Part shown: positions 7,761 to 14,971 of the stretch, one piece after another
Layout: each line of letters starts with the position of its first letter
Position numbering within the stretch: the first letter of the stretch is position 1
Source: Clostridia bacterium
Lineage (GTDB): Bacteria; Bacillota; Clostridia; Christensenellales; Borkfalkiaceae
NCBI GenBank assembly: GCA_017504065.1
Contig: JAFVRU010000032.1
Location: 1-16,438 of the forward strand
Reading direction: 5' to 3'
DNA: 16,438 bases
Notes under the pieces: generated by a model
What the model was told of the DNA's origin: nothing
Database searches by the model: none
What the model saw: the letters and a program-made list of their open reading frames with translations, nothing else
Program-made: the position numbers and the translations under genes

Positions 7761-8815
7761 AAAAGATTTTGCAAGACCTTTCCTTTGCGGAGTTGGAAAC
7801 GTACGTACTCGGGTTGGGCGAGAAGAAATTCCGAGCGAAACAGCTATACGAAGGCTTAATGCAGGGCAAAGCGATTACGGAAATCACGTCCCTTTCCAAG
7901 GAGTTTAAAGCGCGGATTTGCGAAGAATACGAAGACGCGCCGTTGAAAATCAAAGAGATCTTTTACGCTTCGGACGGAACGGAGAAATACTTGTTCGAGT
8001 ACGCGGACGGGCATTTGGTTGAAGGCGTGTTGATGAAATATAAATACGGGTATACGCAATGCGTTTCCACGCAGATCGGTTGTCGTATGGGTTGCGCGTT
8101 TTGCGCTTCGACGTTGAACGGCTTGATCCGTAATTTAAGCGCGGGGGAGATTCTTGCGCAGATCCTTGCGGTGAACGCGCTGCATAAAGCGGACGCGGCG
8201 GGCAAGGGCGCGGAAGCGCGCGCCGTTACCAACGTCGTATTGATGGGAAGCGGCGAACCGCTCGATAACTACGACGAAGTGTTGAAGTTCTTGCGCAGCG
8301 TTACTTCGGAAACGGGGCTGCATATCAGCGCGCGAAACATTTCCCTGTCCACTTGCGGGATCGTGCCGAAGATGTACGCGCTCGCGGAAGAAGGGATTCC
8401 GTTGAATTTGACGGTGTCCTTACACGCGACGACGGACGAAGACCGCGCGCGGGTTATGCCCGTTGCAAAAGCGTATAAGATCGCGGAGATTTTGAAAGCG
8501 TGCGAGTATTATTTTAAAAAGACAGGCAGAAGATATTATTTCGAGTATACGCTCATTGCGGGCGAGAACTGCGACGAAGCGCATGCAAGAGCTTTGATTT
8601 CGCTGCTCAAAGGCAAGCCGTGCCACGTGAATTTGATCCGCTTGAACGAAGTCAAGGAACGGGATTTGAAAGCGACGGCGGACAAGGAAGCGTATCGGTT
8701 TTTGGGGCTGCTGGAAAAGGGCGGATTGTCGGCGACGTTGCGGCGGCAAATCGGCTCGGATATCGGCGGCGCGTGCGGGCAACTCCGCGCAAGCTATTTA
8801 GAAGAAAAGGCGTAG
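7757..8815 (+). CDS. rlmN: Dual-specificity 23S rRNA/tRNA adenine-C2 methyltransferase RlmN
   Basis: A radical SAM enzyme that methylates C2 of A2503 in 23S rRNA and A37 in some tRNAs. The 352 residues contain the radical SAM cluster CRMGCAFC (Cys109, Cys113, Cys116) and the GSGEPLDN motif. The two mechanistic cysteines are also present: Cys102, matching E. coli Cys118, and Cys340 in GGACGQL, matching E. coli Cys355, which carries the transferred methyl group. An intact GACGQL tail supports an active enzyme. Cfr-type enzymes share this core, but the location next to rsmB in the ylo block makes RlmN the better call. It starts with a 4-base ATGA overlap on rsmB, indicating translational coupling. 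Confidence 0.95.
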   Translation: MKKILQDLSFAELETYVLGLGEKKFRAKQLYEGLMQGKAITEITSLSKEFKARICEEYEDAPLKIKEIFYASDGTEKYLFEYADGHLVEGVLMKYKYGYTQCVSTQIGCRMGCAFCASTLNGLIRNLSAGEILAQILAVNALHKADAAGKGAEARAVTNVVLMGSGEPLDNYDEVLKFLRSVTSETGLHISARNISLSTCGIVPKMYALAEEGIPLNLTVSLHATTDEDRARVMPVAKAYKIAEILKACEYYFKKTGRRYYFEYTLIAGENCDEAHARALISLLKGKPCHVNLIRLNEVKERDLKATADKEAYRFLGLLEKGGLSATLRRQIGSDIGGACGQLRASYLEEKA

Positions 8816-8825
8816 GAATAGAGCA

Positions 8826-9410
8826 ATGTACAATTATACGTTATCGCTAATTATGACGTTTATCGCGCTCGTTTGTGTGGTTACGTCCTATTTCGTGAAA
8901 AAAAAGAGCAACTATTTGTTCTTTCAATGGTTGTGTTGTTTGTTTTTGATCGCGGGGTACTTTTTCACCGAACAGTTTTTCGCGATGGTCGGGCTTGCGA
9001 TCGGATTGATCCGTTCGACGGTGTTTTTGATCTACGAGCGCAAGGATAAAACGGCTTCGATTTGGTGGTCGGTGGGCTTGTCTACAGCGACGCTCTCGTC
9101 GTATTTTATCGTCAACCTTTGGATTTTGGGCGACGCGCAACCGCTCGATCTGCTTTGCGTAGTCGGGTTGGCAAGCTTTGCGTTTATCTTCCGTATTCGG
9201 AATTTAAAGCTCGTGCGGTTCTTGATGCTCCCGCCCACGGCGCTTACGATTTTGTTTAATATTCTGACGCACGCGGCGTTGTTTGCTACGCTGACGTACG
9301 TATTCGAGCTCGGGGCGAATATCGTTTCGATCTTTAAATATCACGTTTTTGGGAATAAAAAAGAAACGCAAAGCGTTTCAGAAGGAGAATATACATATGA
9401 AAACGGTTAA
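8826..9410 (+). CDS. YgjV-like integral membrane protein
   Basis: A 194-residue, very hydrophobic protein with six or seven likely membrane helices (about 4-23, 30-47, 50-69, 79-100, 107-123, 130-150 and 150-171) and a short polar C-terminal tail. The repeated pattern of short helices, the motif GLIRSTVFLIYERK after helix 3 and the late FRIRNLKLVRFL resemble the YgjV family (Imp-YgjV) of inner-membrane proteins, whose function is not known. This assignment is by eye and moderate. The start at 8826 is 10 bases after the rlmN stop, with a weak AGGAATAG site. The last 14 bases overlap rpe. In B. subtilis this slot between rlmN and rpe holds prpC, prkC and rsgA. Confidence 0.6.
   Translation: MYNYTLSLIMTFIALVCVVTSYFVKKKSNYLFFQWLCCLFLIAGYFFTEQFFAMVGLAIGLIRSTVFLIYERKDKTASIWWSVGLSTATLSSYFIVNLWILGDAQPLDLLCVVGLASFAFIFRIRNLKLVRFLMLPPTALTILFNILTHAALFATLTYVFELGANIVSIFKYHVFGNKKETQSVSEGEYTYENG
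9382..9387 (+). promoter_or_regulatory. Ribosome binding site that sets the rpe start
   Basis: AAGGAG lies nine bases before the ATG at 9397, inside the 3' end of the ygjV-like gene. It supports 9397 and not the in-frame ATG at 9349, which would add 16 lysine-rich residues. Confidence 0.85.
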
Positions 9411-10053
9411 AATTGCTCCGTCTATCCTTTCGGCGGATTTTTCGAAAATGGGCGATGAAGTCCGTTCGTTAGAAGTAAACGGCGCGGACGTCGTGCATTG
9501 CGACGTCATGGACGGGGTATTCGTGAACAACATTACGTTCGGGATTAAGATGGTGGAAGATATTCGGAAAGTAACGTCTTTGCCCCTGGATTGTCATTTG
9601 ATGATCGTGCATCCCGAAAAATACGTCGAACGGTTCGCAAAAGCGGGCGCGGATATTATCACCGTGCATTGGGAAGCTTGTCAGGACAACTTAAAGGAAG
9701 TATTAGAGCTCATCAAATCGACGGGCGTAAAATGCGGCGCGGTCATCAATCCCGATACGCCTGTGGAAAAAATCAAGGACGTGATTTTGCTTTGCGATAT
9801 GGTGCTGGTGATGAGCGTATTCCCCGGCTTCGGCGGGCAAAAATTTATTCCGTCTGCGCTGGATAAATTGCGTGAAATCCGCGCGATCATCGACGAGAGC
9901 GGCAAGGATATCGATTTGGAGATCGACGGCGGCGTAACGGCGGAAAACGTTGCGGAGATCAAGGCGGCGGGCGCGAACGTGATTGTCGCGGGTAGCGCCG
10001 TATTCAAGGCGGAAAACCGCGCGGAAATGATCGCGGCGTTAAAGAACGCGTAA
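9397..10053 (+). CDS. rpe: Ribulose-phosphate 3-epimerase
   Basis: A TIM-barrel metalloenzyme that interconverts ribulose 5-phosphate and xylulose 5-phosphate in the pentose phosphate pathway. The 218 residues are the normal length. The N-terminus KIAPSILSADF is canonical. The metal and acid-base residues are His34 and Asp36 (HCDVMDG), His67 (HLM) and Asp177 (DGG). The phosphate-binding parts are PGFGGQ (143-148) and GSAVF (199-203). One oddity is Phe142 in MSVFPGFGGQ, where Asn or Glu is more usual. It is the last gene of the long operon and overlaps the gene before it by 14 bases. The order rpe then reversed rpmB is the same as in B. subtilis. Confidence 0.96.
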   Translation: MKTVKIAPSILSADFSKMGDEVRSLEVNGADVVHCDVMDGVFVNNITFGIKMVEDIRKVTSLPLDCHLMIVHPEKYVERFAKAGADIITVHWEACQDNLKEVLELIKSTGVKCGAVINPDTPVEKIKDVILLCDMVLVMSVFPGFGGQKFIPSALDKLREIRAIIDESGKDIDLEIDGGVTAENVAEIKAAGANVIVAGSAVFKAENRAEMIAALKNA

Positions 10054-10064
10054 CGGAAACGAAA

Positions 10065-10096
10065 GGCTCTATCCCACCTGCAAGCGAGATAGAGCC
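10065..10096. repeat. Perfect 9-bp inverted repeat downstream of rpe
   Basis: GGCTCTATC (10065-10073) and GATAGAGCC (10088-10096) pair perfectly around a 14-base loop. On the plus strand no T-run follows; the next 39 bases (10097-10135) contain no T at all. On the minus strand the hairpin is followed by a broken T-rich stretch, so it could act as a second, weaker terminator for rpmB. Confidence 0.6.
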
Positions 10097-10132
10097 GAAA
10101 CAAAAGAAACAACAAAAGCAAAACACAAGCAA

Positions 10133-10158
10133 AAATCCCCGTTTTTTCGCGGGGATTT
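10133..10158. terminator. Bidirectional terminator between rpe and rpmB
   Basis: AAATCCCCG (10133-10141) pairs with CGGGGATTT (10150-10158) over an 8-base loop. On the minus strand the stem ends in five Ts. On the plus strand TTT, GC and TTTT follow. It serves the convergent rpe and rpmB transcripts. Confidence 0.85.
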
Positions 10159-10208
10159 GCTTTTACATTCTTTAATTTAGGAACGCGCGCGAACGCGTGA
10201 AAGGGGAA

Positions 10209-10394
10209 TTAGTCCGCTTTCTTCAACGTTTTAATGCATCTTGCGCAAACGTAACCGTTCATTTCCTTACCGTCTTCTACGTAGGAAATTTTTTGTACGT
10301 TTACTTTAAACGTTCTTCTCGTTTTACGGTTGGAGTGGCTGACGTTGTTGCCGCTCAATTGACCCTTACCGCAAATATTGCATACTCTAGACAT
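10209..10394 (-). CDS. rpmB: 50S ribosomal protein L28
   Basis: A 61-residue ribosomal protein of the large subunit. The N-terminal SRVCNICGKG and the basic SNRKTRRTFKVNVQKI are typical of L28. Two cysteine pairs (Cys5/Cys8 and Cys50/Cys53) form a zinc ribbon, so this is the zinc-containing version; a cysteine-free paralogue elsewhere in the genome is possible in such organisms. The start at 10394 is set by GGAGGT at 10401-10406, six bases away. An in-frame GTG at 10469 has no ribosome site and would add 25 unrelated residues. It is the only minus-strand gene in the window, convergent with rpe and divergent from asp23, as in B. subtilis. Confidence 0.97.
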   Translation of the reverse strand: MSRVCNICGKGQLSGNNVSHSNRKTRRTFKVNVQKISYVEDGKEMNGYVCARCIKTLKKAD

Positions 10395-10437
10395 ATTAAC
10401 ACCTCCGAATTTTGGGAATAATTTTGCCGTAATCAAA

Positions 10438-10456
10438 CGTTCGGATACTCCAAACG
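10438..10456 (-). other. Hairpin in the rpmB leader
   Basis: On the minus strand CGTTTGG and CCGAACG form a 7-bp stem with one G-T pair and a 5-base loop, about 30 bases upstream of the ribosome site. A second stem (GCTTG/CAAGC, 10481-10499) lies at the predicted 5' end and is followed by GTTTTT. Regulation of L28 through this leader is possible but not shown. Confidence 0.4.
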
Positions 10457-10505
10457 CCGCTTTTTTCACCGCGCAAAAACGCTTGCATGAAAAACAAGCA
10501 TAAAT

Positions 10506-10534
10506 AATATATCATTTATCGAAAGAAAAAGCAA
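10506..10534 (-). promoter_or_regulatory. Candidate rpmB promoter
   Basis: On the minus strand TTGCTT (10534-10529) and TATATT (10511-10506) are 17 bases apart, with a TG one base before the -10. The predicted start near 10499 gives a leader of about 105 bases. The match is moderate, but this AT-rich stretch is the only plausible place for it. Confidence 0.5.
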
Positions 10535-10594
10535 TTAAAAATACGTCAAAAAAAGAGAAAAAATAAAAAAAATCCGTTTTTTTTGAAAAAGTAC

Positions 10595-10623
10595 TTGCCA
10601 AATGAGCGGAAATAGTGTACAAT
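10595..10623 (+). promoter_or_regulatory. Promoter of asp23
   Basis: TTGCCA (10595-10600) and TACAAT (10618-10623) with a 17-base spacer. The predicted start near 10630 leaves a short leader containing GGAG at 10636-10639. Confidence 0.75.
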
Positions 10624-10646
10624 GAGAAAGGACTTGGAGAAAGATT

Positions 10647-10997
10647 ATGTCAGTAAACACCAACAATGCTTATGGCAAAATTTCCATTTCAGACCTTGCG
10701 ATCGCCAAGGTCGCTTCGTATACCGCGCAAGAATCGTACGGTATCGTGGAAATGGTTTCCCGTCGTTTTACCGACAGCCTTGCTTTACTCTTGAAAAAAG
10801 ATACGGGCGGGCGTGGAATTAAAATCACGACTTCGGGAAACAGAATTTACGTAGACGTATACGTCATTATCAAATACGGCGTTAATATCAGCGCCGTAGC
10901 GGAATCCTTAAAAGAAGCCATCAAATATAAAGTGGAAGCTTTTACGGGTATGATCGTCAATACCGTAAACGTCAACGTTATCGGAGTAAAATTGTAG
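10647..10997 (+). CDS. Asp23/Gls24 family envelope stress response protein (YloU-like)
   Basis: A 116-residue protein of the Asp23/Gls24 family, the equivalent of B. subtilis YloU. Typical features are the N-terminal GKISISDLAIAKVASYTAQESYG (10-32), the central GRGIKI and the VDVYVIIKYGVNI strand (69-81), ending in VNTVNVNVIGVKL. No membrane helix or signal peptide is present. In Staphylococcus aureus Asp23 is anchored at the membrane by a partner and affects envelope stress responses; the biochemical role is not settled. It is almost always next to the fakA/yloV gene, as here. It has its own promoter and ends in a strong terminator, so it can be expressed independently of fakA. GGAG lies seven bases before the ATG. 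Confidence 0.92.
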   Translation: MSVNTNNAYGKISISDLAIAKVASYTAQESYGIVEMVSRRFTDSLALLLKKDTGGRGIKITTSGNRIYVDVYVIIKYGVNISAVAESLKEAIKYKVEAFTGMIVNTVNVNVIGVKL

Positions 10998-11003
10998 TTT
11001 TCC

Positions 11004-11035
11004 AGCGCAATCGGGACTACCCGCTGCGCTTTTTT
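11004..11035 (+). terminator. Intrinsic terminator of asp23
   Basis: AGCGCA (11004-11009) pairs with TGCGCT (11025-11030), with an inner CGGG/CCCG stem, followed by six Ts (11030-11035). It begins seven bases after the asp23 stop codon. Confidence 0.85.
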
Positions 11036-11049
11036 GCGTACGTTCTTTT

Positions 11050-11078
11050 TTGTTCGTGATCATACGTACGTTTATCAT
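11050..11078 (+). promoter_or_regulatory. Candidate fakA promoter with a CGTACGTT direct repeat
   Basis: TTGTTC (11050-11055) and TATCAT (11073-11078) are 17 bases apart. The 8-mer CGTACGTT occurs at 11037-11044 and again at 11065-11072, one copy just upstream of the -35 and one inside the spacer, 28 bases apart. A promoter is expected because a strong terminator precedes it. The box matches are moderate. Confidence 0.5.
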
Positions 11079-11099
11079 TAAAAATAAGGAGCATTCATA

Positions 11100-12743
11100 A
11101 TGCATAAAACGATAACTAGCACCGAGTTTCGTAAAATGATTTTAGTCGGCGCAAAACAGCTTGAGCTCAATCGGGCGAAGGTGGACGCACTCAACGTGTT
11201 CCCCGTTCCCGACGGCGACACGGGTACGAATATGTCGCTAACCATGCAATCGGCAGTAAAAGAATTGACGGCTTGTCCGTCGAATGCCTTCAGCGAAGTT
11301 TGCGACAGTTTGTCCAAAGGCGCGTTGAAAGGCGCGCGGGGGAATTCCGGCGTTATTCTTTCGCAAATACTTAAAGGTATGTGCACCGTACTCCGCAAAG
11401 TAGAAAACGACGTGGATACGAAAACGTTTGCGAAAGCTTTGGAATCGGGCACGAAAATTGCTTACGGCGCGGTATCCGTGCCAAAAGAAGGTACGATTTT
11501 GACCGTAATCCGCATGATGAGCGAATATGCAGGCAAAGTCGCTTCGAAAAAGAAACAGTTTGAAGAATTCTTAACTGACGTGATCAAAGAAGGGGAACGC
11601 GCGCTTGCGCTCACGCCCGAACTGTTGCCCGTTTTGAAAAAAGCAGGCGTAGTCGACTCCGGCGGCGTAGGGCTTATGACCATCGTCAAAGGATTCTTGG
11701 CGGCGCTTACGGGCGAAGAAATCGTGGAGAGCGTTGTCGAAACCGAACCTGCGGAAAACGAATCGGAATTCGGGGACAACTCGAACATTCTCTCGATGGA
11801 TCTCGGGGAAATCCAATTCGCGTACTGTACGGAATTCTTTATTATTAATATGAAAAAGAGCACGACGCTTTCGGCGATCGACCGTTTGCGCGAACGCTTG
11901 ATGGCGATTGGGGATAGCGTAATTTGTATCGGGGATCTCGAACTCGTCAAAGTGCACGTGCATACCAACCAACCGGGTAAGGCTTTGTCGTACGCGTTGG
12001 AGCTTGGGGAGTTGGAACGTCCGAAGATCGAAAATATGTTGGAGCAAAACCGCCAGCTCAAAGCGAAATTGGAAGCGGAAAAGAAAGAAATGGGTATGCT
12101 TGCCATTTGTACGGGCGCGGGGCTTTCCGAAATTTTCAAGGATTTGTCGGTGGACCGTATTATTGAAGGCGGGCAAACGATGAACCCGTCTGCAAGCGAT
12201 ATCGCGGACGCGGCGAAAAAGATCAATGCAGAACATATTTTCGTGTTCCCGAATAATAAAAACATCATTCTTGCGGCGGAACAAGCGAGAAATCTCGTGG
12301 AAGATAAGAAATTGCACGTCATTCCGACCAAGAACGTGCCGCAAGGCTTCGCGGCGGCTTTGGAATTTAATCCCGAAGTCAGCGCGGAAGAAAACAAGAC
12401 GAATATGATCCATGCGCTCGACAATGTCAAAGTCGGACAAGTAACGTATGCGGTAAGAAATACGTCGCTCAACGGCTTCTCGATCAAGGAAGGCGATATC
12501 ATCGGCTTGGACGACAAGAAGATTTTGGCGAAATCGCACTCCTTGGAAGAAACGGTGATGAAGCTCATCGGGCGTATGAAAGAAGACTTCCATCAAGTCA
12601 TTACGCTGTACTACGGCGAAGACGTTAAGGAAGAAGACGCGCAGGCGCTCTGCGACGCGATCATGGAAAAATACCCCGATTGCGACGTGGATTTCCATAA
12701 CGGCGGTCAAGCTGTGTATTATTATATACTTTCTTTGGAATAA
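11100..12743 (+). CDS. fakA: Fatty acid kinase subunit FakA (YloV, DAK2 domain)
   Basis: The ATP-dependent kinase subunit that phosphorylates fatty acids held by a FakB (DegV-type) partner, feeding exogenous fatty acids into phospholipids. The 547 residues match B. subtilis YloV. The N-terminal DAK2 domain (about 8-200) carries VFPVPDGDTGTNM with Mg-binding Asp38 and Asp40, and KGARGNSG (77-84). The middle domain has Cys243, His286 and His288 (KVHVH), which fit a metal site described in the S. aureus protein. The C-terminal domain (about 330-547) is thought to contact FakB. No fakB lies in the window. TAAGGAG at 11085-11091 sets the start. It follows asp23 as usual; the sdaAB-sdaAA pair found downstream in B. 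subtilis is absent. Confidence 0.93.
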   Translation: MHKTITSTEFRKMILVGAKQLELNRAKVDALNVFPVPDGDTGTNMSLTMQSAVKELTACPSNAFSEVCDSLSKGALKGARGNSGVILSQILKGMCTVLRKVENDVDTKTFAKALESGTKIAYGAVSVPKEGTILTVIRMMSEYAGKVASKKKQFEEFLTDVIKEGERALALTPELLPVLKKAGVVDSGGVGLMTIVKGFLAALTGEEIVESVVETEPAENESEFGDNSNILSMDLGEIQFAYCTEFFIINMKKSTTLSAIDRLRERLMAIGDSVICIGDLELVKVHVHTNQPGKALSYALELGELERPKIENMLEQNRQLKAKLEAEKKEMGMLAICTGAGLSEIFKDLSVDRIIEGGQTMNPSASDIADAAKKINAEHIFVFPNNKNIILAAEQARNLVEDKKLHVIPTKNVPQGFAAALEFNPEVSAEENKTNMIHALDNVKVGQVTYAVRNTSLNGFSIKEGDIIGLDDKKILAKSHSLEETVMKLIGRMKEDFHQVITLYYGEDVKEEDAQALCDAIMEKYPDCDVDFHNGGQAVYYYILSLE

Positions 12744-12839
12744 TTGTATATTTATACAAACAATACGAAATACTGAAATTCGGGGGCGGGGGATAAACTC
12801 TCGCTCCTTTTGCATAAAATTTACGGCAGGCGGTAGGGT

Positions 12840-14846
12840 ATGAAACTTTCGGCGTTACGCTCTATTGGGGAGAAGCGCGAAAAAGATTTTAATAAATTGG
12901 GGATTTACGAAGTGGAAGATCTCGTGCGGTTTTATCCGCGCGCCTATCTCGATCTAACCAAGCGCGTATCCGTTAAAACGCTGTATCATAACGATATGGC
13001 GTTGATTGCCTGCGAAGTAACGCGGCTTGCGCCCGTAAACTACGGTAGTCGTCGGAAAATGGTGCGGGCGTTTTGTGCGCAGGACGGGTTTCCGTTCACG
13101 GCGATTTGGTTTAATCAGCCCTACGTCGCGCAAAAGCTGAAAGCGGGGGAATACCTGTTCTACGGCAGAATTCAAAACAAATTCGGACAAGTAACCATCG
13201 TCAACCCCACGTTTGAACCGCTCGACAAAAATTACCGCTTGAAAGGGATTGTGCCCGTGTACTCCTTAAAGGGCGGATTGAGCCAAAAAATCGTCCGCGA
13301 CGCGGTGCGGGAAGGCTTGCAAAAGGTGGATTTGTCGGGGGTGATCCCTTGGCAGATTGTAAAAAAATACGAACTCCCGTCCTTGGAGCGGGCGTTTTAC
13401 GAAGTGCATAATCCGCAGACCGAAGACGGGAAAAATCAAGCTTCGGAACGGATTGCTTTGGAAGAATTTTTTACGCTCATTTCCGCGTTCAAACTCATCA
13501 AAGGCGGAAAGGAAGACGTGCGGTTGCATAATTATACGGTTTCCGCTTCGGAAGTGAAAGCGTTTTCCGAGCGGTTCGGGTTTACGTTCACGAACGGGCA
13601 AAAGCACGCGGTTAACGAGATTTTTGAGAATTTGTACGCGCCCACGCGCATGAACCGCTTGTTGCAAGGGGACGTTGGCAGCGGGAAAACGGCGGTCGCG
13701 CTCTGCGGGATTTTCATGGCGGTCAAAAGCGGGTTTACGGCGGCGTATCTTTCTCCGACGGAAGTATTGGCGGCGCAAAACTACGCGGTATTGCAGCGGT
13801 ATTTCCCAGAATACCAAATCGGGTATTTGGCGGGCGGTATGACGGCGAAAGAGAAACGGGAATTGAAGGCGCGTTTGAAAGCGGGGGAAATCGATATTCT
13901 TTGCGGAACGCACGCGATTTTGCAAGGCGACGTGGAGATCCCGTCGCTCGGGTTTATCGTTTGCGACGAGCAGCATCGTTTCGGTGTGGCGCAACGGAAC
14001 GCGTTGGCGGAAAAGGGGCTCGGAACGGATACGCTCGTTATGAGCGCGACGCCCATTCCACGTACGTTGTCGTTGATTTTTTACGGCGATCTCGACGTAA
14101 CGACGATCACGGACAAGCCCAAGGAACGCCAGGAAATTACGACGGCGATCATTCCCGAAAGCAAGTACGACGATATGTTGGAATATATTAAAACGGAAAC
14201 GGCGGCGGGCAAGCAGGCGTATTTCGTATGCTCGAAGATCGAAGACGACCAAGAAGGCTCGGTCATGAGCGTTACCGAACTGTTTGAAGAACTCAAAGAC
14301 CGTTTGCCGACGGTGCGGTTCGGGTTATTGCACGGGAAGATGAAAGACAAAGAAAAAGCGGAAGTGATGACGGCGTTTAAACAGCGTGAATACGATTGTT
14401 TGGTTTCGACGACGGTCATTGAAGTCGGCGTGGACGTACCCAATGCGACGACGATGATTATTTATAACGCGGAACGGTTCGGGCTTTCGCAGCTGCATCA
14501 GCTCCGTGGGCGAGTCGGCAGAGGCGCGGACAAAAGCTACTGTTTCCTGCTCATGGGCTCGGATAGCGAGAGCGCGCGGGAACGGCTGATGACGATGAAA
14601 CAAACGAACGACGGGTTCAAGATCGCGGAAAAGGATTTGGAGATGCGGGGCAGCGGGGATTTCTTCGGCACGCGGCAGTCGGGGAAAACGCTGACGGATA
14701 TCAAGAATTTGCGGTATTCCACACAGGTAATTTTCGCGGCGAAAAAGCTCTCGGACGAAGCGTTTGAAGGTCGGTATGACGACGAGAAGTTGCGGAATGC
14801 GGCAATTAAGAAATACGAAAGCTTGAAAGACGTTGTGTTAAATTAA
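12840..14846 (+). CDS. recG: ATP-dependent DNA helicase RecG
   Basis: A double-stranded DNA translocase that reverses stalled forks and processes branched recombination intermediates. The 668 residues are slightly short of the usual 680-690. The N-terminal wedge (about 1-235) begins with the LRSIGEKREKDFNKLGI helix-hairpin-like part and holds the OB fold. The motor domains show GDVGSGKT (277-284), DEQHRFG (376-382), SATPIPRT (402-409), TTVIEVGVDVP and QLHQLRGRVGR (551-561); the last leads into the TRG-type motif that couples ATP use to translocation. The start at 12840 fits the family N-terminus, though AGGG lies too close and GGCAGG (12825-12830) is the better ribosome site. The 96 bases upstream show no convincing promoter, so it is probably co-transcribed with fakA. 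Confidence 0.97.
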   Translation: MKLSALRSIGEKREKDFNKLGIYEVEDLVRFYPRAYLDLTKRVSVKTLYHNDMALIACEVTRLAPVNYGSRRKMVRAFCAQDGFPFTAIWFNQPYVAQKLKAGEYLFYGRIQNKFGQVTIVNPTFEPLDKNYRLKGIVPVYSLKGGLSQKIVRDAVREGLQKVDLSGVIPWQIVKKYELPSLERAFYEVHNPQTEDGKNQASERIALEEFFTLISAFKLIKGGKEDVRLHNYTVSASEVKAFSERFGFTFTNGQKHAVNEIFENLYAPTRMNRLLQGDVGSGKTAVALCGIFMAVKSGFTAAYLSPTEVLAAQNYAVLQRYFPEYQIGYLAGGMTAKEKRELKARLKAGEIDILCGTHAILQGDVEIPSLGFIVCDEQHRFGVAQRNALAEKGLGTDTLVMSATPIPRTLSLIFYGDLDVTTITDKPKERQEITTAIIPESKYDDMLEYIKTETAAGKQAYFVCSKIEDDQEGSVMSVTELFEELKDRLPTVRFGLLHGKMKDKEKAEVMTAFKQREYDCLVSTTVIEVGVDVPNATTMIIYNAERFGLSQLHQLRGRVGRGADKSYCFLLMGSDSESARERLMTMKQTNDGFKIAEKDLEMRGSGDFFGTRQSGKTLTDIKNLRYSTQVIFAAKKLSDEAFEGRYDDEKLRNAAIKKYESLKDVVLN

Positions 14847-14908
14847 CGGAAAATGCGGGTTTTTTGCGAAGAAATCTTGAAAAAACGGAAAAAATTTCCG
14901 CAAGAGTA

Positions 14909-14937
14909 TTGACGAAAGTTGAAATTTATTGTATAAT
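14909..14937 (+). promoter_or_regulatory. Strong SigA-type promoter of the hisIE-like gene
   Basis: TTGACG (14909-14914) and a perfect TATAAT (14932-14937) with a 17-base spacer, the best promoter in the window. The predicted transcription start is near 14944. Confidence 0.9.
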
Positions 14938-14954
14938 ATAGATAATGAATAGGC

Positions 14955-14960
14955 GGAGGT
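14955..14960 (+). promoter_or_regulatory. Ribosome binding site for the hisIE-like gene
   Basis: GGAGGT lies 11 bases before the ATG at 14972. It also sits directly before an ATG at 14961 that is followed by CTG and a stop, and 8 bases inside the alternative reading from the ATG at 14945. The best match to the HisI family N-terminus supports 14972. Confidence 0.65.
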
Positions 14961-14971
14961 ATGCTGTAACG

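Noticed and set aside
9349..9396. Upstream in-frame start for rpe.
   Set aside because: No ribosome site; the family N-terminus begins at 9397 with AAGGAG upstream.
10395..10469. In-frame GTG extension of rpmB.
   Set aside because: No ribosome site and 25 residues unlike L28; GGAGGT points to 10394.
11462..12815. Minus-strand open frames of 368 and 414 codons over fakA.
   Set aside because: fakA is an unmistakable full-length protein; the antisense frames lack motifs and starts with ribosome sites.
12744..12839. Promoter or terminator between fakA and recG.
   Set aside because: TTGTATA/TATACAA (12744-12759) forms a small stem without a T-run, and TAAAAT (12815-12820) has no fitting -35. 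I see nothing supportable.
13266..14252. Minus-strand frame of 328 codons inside recG.
   Set aside because: Shadow of recG; Arg-rich with no family resemblance.
14886..14900. Hairpin CGGAAA/TTTCCG after recG as a terminator.
   Set aside because: Perfect stem but a 3-base loop and no T-run downstream; it directly precedes the hisIE promoter.
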